Shown here: positions 23,151 through 27,453 of the stretch, piece after piece
Position numbering within the stretch: the stretch's first letter is position 1
How the letters are laid out: each line of letters starts with the position of its first letter
IMG/VR virus record: IMGVR_UViG_3300008110_001169
Coordinates: 1,812-29,264 of that record
DNA length: 27,453 nt
Origin: a virus
Strand: one strand, 5' to 3'
Notes under the pieces: generated by a model
What the model saw: only the letters and a program-made list of their open reading frames with translations
Database searches by the model: none
What the model was told of the DNA's origin: nothing
Program-made: the position numbers and the translations under genes

Positions 23151-24764
23151 ATGAATTCATTTAAGAAAATTGCCCTAGGTCTTGCTGCAGCGATGACTTT
23201 TGGCGTTATGTCAGCACTTCCGACAAGTGCTGCTGTAAATGCACCGACACTAGCGATTGATTCAGCAACGGATGCTGTCACCGCTGGAGAGTCTGCAACA
23301 GCAGTAGTCACAACACTTCTAGAAACATCAACAGCCTCAGTAGTTATTGCAGGCAATAATGTTTCAGCAAATATTAACTCAACAGTTAATACTCCAACAT
23401 ATGTAACAGCAAAGTTTAAGGTGACACTAGATGCACCAGCAGTTGCAGGTACATACGAGGCCAAGATTCTAACAACTAATCCAGTCAATGGGCCAACAGT
23501 TTCATGGACAGTTACAGTTAAGGCAGCGGATCTAACTCCATCTGCTTCAACTACAACTTCATTCCTTAACTCTGGCGAAGTAACTACTGCAACAGCAGAT
23601 GCTGCAGTGTATGCTCCAAAGGCTACAGCAACAGATGCAGCAGCGGTTATCGTTGTTACACCTAAGAATGCAGCAGGCGGATCAGCAACAGAGTCAATGC
23701 TTGCAACTGTAACAGGTTCAGGCCTTATTGGATACGGAACAAATGCTACAACAATGTCAGCAACTGGCCGTGCTCTAGTAATCCCAAATGGCAACTACAT
23801 TGGCGTATTTGCTGACGGTACAGCAGGAGTGTCAACAATCACTCTTACAACCCTTACAGGTACAGTAATTGCAACAGAGCAGGTAACATTCTATGGTGAT
23901 ATCGCAACAATCGTTGCTACACCAGTTAAGTCTGTTATCGCAGTTGGTGCAAATACAACTACAATCAAGGCAGTTGCAAAGGATATCGCTGGCGTAACAG
24001 TCGGTGCAGGAACACTTTATGCATACTCATCAGACGTAGCAACAGTATCTGATTCAGGTACAGCAGCAACAATCGTAAACGGTGAAGCAGTGTTCACAAT
24101 CACTGGTGTTAAGGCAGGCGGAGTCGCAGTTACAGTTAAGTCTGGAACAATCGCATCTGCTCCAGTTGCTACTCGTGTAGAGGCAGCAGCAGCAACAGTC
24201 AAGTTGTCATTTGATAAGGCTGTATATCTTCCAGGAGAAGCAGCAACTATCAAGGTACAAGTTCTTGATGCAGCAGGTCTTCCAGTATCTGGAAAGACAC
24301 ATGCTAACCTATTTGCTACAGGTGGAATCACTTCAACTTATGCATTTGGTTCAGGCTCAGATGTTCTTACAGCAACATCAATCACAACTGATACAGAAAC
24401 AGTTAAATCATACAAGGTATTTATGCCTTTGACAGAAAATGTTGTAACAGTTTCTGCAACAGGTGGAACTTCACTTCCACTTGCTGGACAGGTTGTAGTA
24501 ACAGCATCAGCAGAGGTTTCTAATGCAGCAGCAAAGGCTGCTACAAAGGCTTCTGAAGATGCAGCAAAGGCAGCACAGGCTGCTACAGATGCAGCAATCG
24601 CTGCTTCTAAGGCTGCAGATGCTGCAACACTACAAGCACAGGCTGCAGTAGATGCAGTTGCTAAGTTGTCTGCAGATGTATCAGCAATGATCGCTTCACT
24701 TAAGAAGCAAATCACAGCACTAACCGCTTTGGTCGTAAAGATTCAAAAGAAGGTTAAGGCTTAA
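23151..24764 (+). CDS. Exported Ig-like repeat protein with Ala-rich helical C-terminus
   Basis: 537 aa. The N-terminus is a signal peptide: MNSFKK, a hydrophobic core (IALGLAAAMTFGVMSA), and a likely cleavage at PTSA-A around residue 27. Residues of about 28-450 are a chain of Thr/Val/Ala-rich beta domains; the segment at about 260-345 looks like a bacterial Ig-like (Big) domain and the one at about 350-450 like another sandwich. Residues of about 457-513 are an Ala-rich helix, then KKQITALTALVVKIQKKVKA closes the protein. No LPxTG or membrane anchor. Codon use is distinct: 28 of 30 lysines are AAG. It could be a cell-surface or S-layer-like protein or a virion decoration. The role is unknown. 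Confidence 0.7.
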   Translation: MNSFKKIALGLAAAMTFGVMSALPTSAAVNAPTLAIDSATDAVTAGESATAVVTTLLETSTASVVIAGNNVSANINSTVNTPTYVTAKFKVTLDAPAVAGTYEAKILTTNPVNGPTVSWTVTVKAADLTPSASTTTSFLNSGEVTTATADAAVYAPKATATDAAAVIVVTPKNAAGGSATESMLATVTGSGLIGYGTNATTMSATGRALVIPNGNYIGVFADGTAGVSTITLTTLTGTVIATEQVTFYGDIATIVATPVKSVIAVGANTTTIKAVAKDIAGVTVGAGTLYAYSSDVATVSDSGTAATIVNGEAVFTITGVKAGGVAVTVKSGTIASAPVATRVEAAAATVKLSFDKAVYLPGEAATIKVQVLDAAGLPVSGKTHANLFATGGITSTYAFGSGSDVLTATSITTDTETVKSYKVFMPLTENVVTVSATGGTSLPLAGQVVVTASAEVSNAAAKAATKASEDAAKAAQAATDAAIAASKAADAATLQAQAAVDAVAKLSADVSAMIASLKKQITALTALVVKIQKKVKA

Positions 24765-24779
24765 TTAGTCCAACAATTA

Positions 24780-24808
24780 GGGGAGTCAGGAAACTGGCTC
24801 CCTTTTTT
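24780..24808 (+). terminator. Rho-independent terminator
   Basis: GGGAGTCAG (24781-24789), GAAA loop, CTGGCTCCC (24794-24802), then six Ts. The stem is nine pairs with one G-T wobble. It lies 16 bases after the stop of the Ig-like gene and so ends that transcription unit. Confidence 0.92.
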
Positions 24809-24819
24809 GTTGCATAAAA

Positions 24820-24828
24820 TGATATAAT
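24820..24828 (+). promoter_or_regulatory. Putative extended -10 promoter
   Basis: TGATATAAT is a perfect extended -10, identical to that at 8731-8739. No -35 fits well, since the terminator occupies that position. A transcript would start at about 24835 and carry a 30-60 base leader with GGAAAGGG at 24847-24854. Confidence 0.6.
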
Positions 24829-24892
24829 AGGGTTATCAAACATCTTGGAAAGGGTGTGACCCAACATTAAATCTTTCCTACTAAAGAGTGGT

Positions 24893-27307
24893 TTGGTGGG
24901 GATCTTAGTGGTTTTGTGGCTTATCCTAGCCCCTTTTGATCATGCTCGTGCAACAGAAGAAGTAACATCCCAAGTTTCTACATCAGACACTGCTACAGCA
25001 ACTATTTCAGCAGGATCTACAGTAACAATTGAAAGCGCAACCGCCACCATTGAGACAGCCCAGACTGCTATAACTCAGGCTGAAACTGCCACGGCAGTCA
25101 TAGAGACCCAAGCAACAGCAATTACAAGCCCTACAGAGACTATAACAGCCACTATCACACAGGCTCAGACCTCTATTGTCCAGGCTCAGGCAGTAGTAGA
25201 TAGTGCTACTGTGTCTGTCAATAATGTTACTTCTGCTCAAAGTTCCCTGACTCAAGCGGTAGAAACGCAAACAGCCATGGCTCAAGTTGTAGCAAATGAG
25301 TCTGCAACAGTATTAACTTTAACCGATAGTATGACGGTTCTTTCTGGACAGATTGATAGCCAAACAGCAGTTGTCTTATCTGATAGTGCTACTGTAACCA
25401 CAGAACAGGGTCAACTACAATTAGTTCAAGACCAAATTAATCTTGCTAGTGCGGGTAATCCACAAACCACAGATCTTCCAAAAGATGATGACTATGCATT
25501 TAAGATGACATTACCTTATGCCCTTAGACTTGGTGATCAAGAATATACGGATGTATATGTTGCTACAAATGGTTTGATATCCTTTGGACAACTCCAAGGT
25601 TGGGGAGGAAATGCACCAGCAGTTTATATTAACTTCCGTGATTGGTGGAATGTTGACTCAGATACTTACCTAAGATACTCAACAACTATTAACTCTCTTT
25701 TAATTGAGTGGATGGTTAGAGGATATGGAACTCGTTCTGGACAATTAACTAATATTATTTTTGATGCAGATGTAAACCCAATTGATGGAACATGGAAAGC
25801 AGATGTAACCTCAGTTGGTGAACCAGGAAGTGGACAAGTCCAGGTTAATCAAATAGTCAATAATCAATTAACTGGATCTGTTATACAACAAAATTCTGGT
25901 AGTACACCAACAAATCTTTCAGCACATATTGATATCACTGGTTATACACCTTATACACCACTACCACCAGACACAAATCTAGAAGAAGCATTGGCATCTG
26001 CCCAAGCAGATTTACAAGCAGCCCAATCAGTTTTATCTGCTTCTCAATCAATTCTTAATGGATTACTTGCAAGTGAGAGCGCATTGCAATCTGAGATTGA
26101 TGCAGCACAAGCAGAACTATCTGCAGCACAAGCAGATCTTGCAGAAGCCACACAAGAAGTTGCTTACTGGGAGAATGAAGTAGATAATGCAGAATCAGAA
26201 ATGACCGCTGCAGTTGCAGCAATTGAGCCAGTAGTTGAAGCAATGAAGGCTGCTGTGGTTGTTGCACAAACAATTGTCAACAATACTCTTGCGGAAGAGG
26301 AAGCAGCACGACAGGCTGCATTAGCAGCAGAAGCACAAAGACAAGCATCTATTGCAGCAGATAATGCAAGAGCAGCAGAAGCCGCAGCCGCTAGAGCACA
26401 AGCGGAAGCAAAGGCTGCAGAAGAAGCCGCTGCAAAAGCAGAAGCAGATAGAATTGCTGCAGAAGAAGAAGCAGCCCAAGCCCAAGCGGATGCTGAAAAA
26501 GCAGAGGCTGATCGTATAGCAGCAGAAGAAGAAGCAGCCAAAGCAGAAGCAGAGGCAGAAGCAAAGGCCGAAGAAGAAGCAAAGGCTGAGGCTGAGAGAT
26601 TAGAAGCAGAGGCAGAAGCAGCAAGACAAGCAGAACTAGATGCTATTGCTGAAGCAGAGGCTAAAGAGGCAGAGGCAGAGGCTGCTAGACAAGCAGAAGA
26701 AGATGCTAAGGCAGAAGCAGAAGCAAAGCAAGCAGAGTTAGAAGCAGCAGAGGCTGAAGAGGAAAAAGCACAGGCAGAAGAAGAAAAGTTAGAAAAGATT
26801 CTTGAAGAAGCCAAAGATGGAAAAGAATTAACTGAAGAACAAAAAGAAGTTGTTGTTGAGGCTTTAGTAGCAAATCTTAAGGCTGGAGAATCAATATCGG
26901 CAGCAGAAGTGAAAGCATCTGGAGTTTCATATTCAGACCTTCCACCTTCAACACCAGTTGAAATTCGTACAGATGAAAGCGGAAATGCCCTTGTAATTAC
27001 AGCAGAGGTTGCAGCACAAGTAGAATTAGTTCAAGATCCAGGAGCATTATTAGAGGCAGCATTTACTGATCCAGGAGCAGCATTAGCAGCACTTGGAAGT
27101 ATTGGTGCAGATATGACTGAGGCAGAAAGAGAAGAAGCAACAGATATGGTTGTAGCAACAGTAGTAGCAGCAGGTGCTGCGATCAATGCAGCAGCAGTAG
27201 CAGCAGGAGGAGCCACTGGAGGTAGCACAGGTGGCGGAGGAAGTTCTGGCGGGGGTGGCGGTTCAGGCGCTAACTCACCAGGTTCAAGAGGAGGAAGAAA
27301 ATGGTAA
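24893..27307 (+). CDS. Exported coiled-coil protein with NIDO-like domain
   Basis: 804 aa from TTG 24893, or about 813 if an ATT at 24866 is used. Hydrophobic N-terminus (LVVLWLILA, then HARA-T as a possible cleavage site) indicates export. Residues of about 20-185 are Thr/Gln/Ala-rich helix. Residues of about 193-337 form a beta domain with DYAFKMTLPYALRLG and YVATNGLISFG, a pattern of NIDO-like sandwiches. Residues of about 360-660 are an Ala/Glu/Lys coiled coil reminiscent of TolA or fibre stalks, with a 21-residue repeat. A helical region and a Gly/Ser-rich tail end in RGGRKW. It is preceded by its own promoter and a terminator. Function unknown; an extended surface or attachment protein is plausible. 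Confidence 0.65.
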   Translation: MVGILVVLWLILAPFDHARATEEVTSQVSTSDTATATISAGSTVTIESATATIETAQTAITQAETATAVIETQATAITSPTETITATITQAQTSIVQAQAVVDSATVSVNNVTSAQSSLTQAVETQTAMAQVVANESATVLTLTDSMTVLSGQIDSQTAVVLSDSATVTTEQGQLQLVQDQINLASAGNPQTTDLPKDDDYAFKMTLPYALRLGDQEYTDVYVATNGLISFGQLQGWGGNAPAVYINFRDWWNVDSDTYLRYSTTINSLLIEWMVRGYGTRSGQLTNIIFDADVNPIDGTWKADVTSVGEPGSGQVQVNQIVNNQLTGSVIQQNSGSTPTNLSAHIDITGYTPYTPLPPDTNLEEALASAQADLQAAQSVLSASQSILNGLLASESALQSEIDAAQAELSAAQADLAEATQEVAYWENEVDNAESEMTAAVAAIEPVVEAMKAAVVVAQTIVNNTLAEEEAARQAALAAEAQRQASIAADNARAAEAAAARAQAEAKAAEEAAAKAEADRIAAEEEAAQAQADAEKAEADRIAAEEEAAKAEAEAEAKAEEEAKAEAERLEAEAEAARQAELDAIAEAEAKEAEAEAARQAEEDAKAEAEAKQAELEAAEAEEEKAQAEEEKLEKILEEAKDGKELTEEQKEVVVEALVANLKAGESISAAEVKASGVSYSDLPPSTPVEIRTDESGNALVITAEVAAQVELVQDPGALLEAAFTDPGAALAALGSIGADMTEAEREEATDMVVATVVAAGAAINAAAVAAGGATGGSTGGGGSSGGGGGSGANSPGSRGGRKW
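26444..26727 (+). repeat. Degenerate 63-bp (21-residue) repeats in the coiled coil
   Basis: ADRIAAEEEAA recurs with its copies starting 63 bases apart (26444 and 26507), and AEAEAARQAE later recurs, also 21 residues apart. Twenty-one residues are three heptads, so duplication keeps the coiled-coil phase. The DNA copies are imperfect. Confidence 0.7.
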
Positions 27308-27453
27308 GAGTAATAAAAAATATATTAAAAGATCTAGTAGATCAGGCATGGACTCTTCTTGGAATGTTTATTGCCTGGGTGGTATTAGACGGTAGTGCAA
27401 AAACAATAGTTGGTTATGGAATCATGGCAACACTTGGCCTTTGGATTATAACT
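27301..27453 (+). CDS. Small membrane protein, holin-like (3' end outside window)
   Basis: 51 codons from ATG 27301 to the edge of the window. It overlaps the previous stop by seven bases and has GAGGAGGAAG as ribosome site. After a basic, amphipathic N-terminus (MVRVIKNILKDLVDQ) come two hydrophobic stretches (AWTLLGMFIAWVVL; IVGYGIMATLGLWIIT) with a short charged turn. Such hairpin membrane proteins are often holins, but no endolysin is in view, so 'holin-like' is an inference. Confidence 0.5.
   Translation, partial: MVRVIKNILKDLVDQAWTLLGMFIAWVVLDGSAKTIVGYGIMATLGLWIIT

Noticed and set aside
23120-23794. Long open frame on the minus strand (224 codons), and similar ones at 24338-24715 and 26164-26814
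   Set aside because: These are antisense shadows of Ala/Thr/Glu-rich genes with strongly biased third bases; they have no ribosome sites or recognisable domains.
24764-24893. A tRNA or small RNA in the largest gap
   Set aside because: The gap is filled by a terminator hairpin, an extended -10 and a ribosome site; no cloverleaf is visible.
27301-27453. Firm holin call for the last gene
   Set aside because: Only 51 codons are visible and no endolysin is nearby, so it is kept as holin-like membrane protein.

Overview
The window is one uninterrupted late-to-early-to-late stretch of a tailed double-stranded DNA phage. Every convincing gene lies on the + strand. The genes are packed with 1-20 base overlaps (ATGA, TAATG) and the DNA is AT-rich by eye. 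Four traits together suggest a phage of an AT-rich actinobacterium, possibly aquatic: the tape-measure C-terminal motif, a run of long minor tail proteins, a complete bacterial-type DnaE polymerase, and promoters set directly on start codons. The host assignment is inference, because no host gene, tRNA or attachment site is present.

Layout. Bases 1-9191 hold the tail module: the end of the tape measure protein, a 213-aa minor tail protein, a 1069-aa and a 293-aa tail-tip/hub-like pair, then four proteins that look like tail-tip or receptor-contacting parts. Bases 9204-10425 hold small genes, including a zinc ribbon and a MerR-like DNA-binding protein that could be a regulator. Bases 10418-20325 are the replication, recombination and nucleotide module: DnaB-type helicase, CHC2/TOPRIM primase, ssDNA-binding protein, DNA polymerase III alpha with a PHP domain, MazG-like protein, RecA/UvsX-like recombinase, a PD-(D/E)xK nuclease, a Cas4/RecB-like nuclease with a likely Fe-S cluster, and a RuvC-like resolvase. 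Small zinc-ribbon genes lie between them. Bases 20330-23133 carry a tiny HTH protein, a tiny membrane protein, a DUF3310 protein and the two terminase subunits.

Bases 23151-27453 are the most unusual part. Two large proteins with export signals follow the terminase. One is an Ig-like repeat protein with an Ala-rich helical tail. The other is an 804-aa protein made of coiled coils around a NIDO-like domain. A good intrinsic terminator and an extended -10 promoter separate them. A membrane protein gene starts at the right edge and runs out of the window.

The replication genes form a nearly self-sufficient replisome (helicase, primase, SSB, polymerase) with a recombination set that could resolve branched concatemers before the terminase packages them. 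Two genes (SSB and the first exported protein) share a strong leader and an AAG-biased lysine usage, which suggests high expression. At least two transcription units appear to start with leaderless mRNAs. No stretch of more than about 130 bases lacks a gene. I saw no tRNA, rRNA, CRISPR array, insertion sequence, integrase, lysin, portal or capsid gene in the window.
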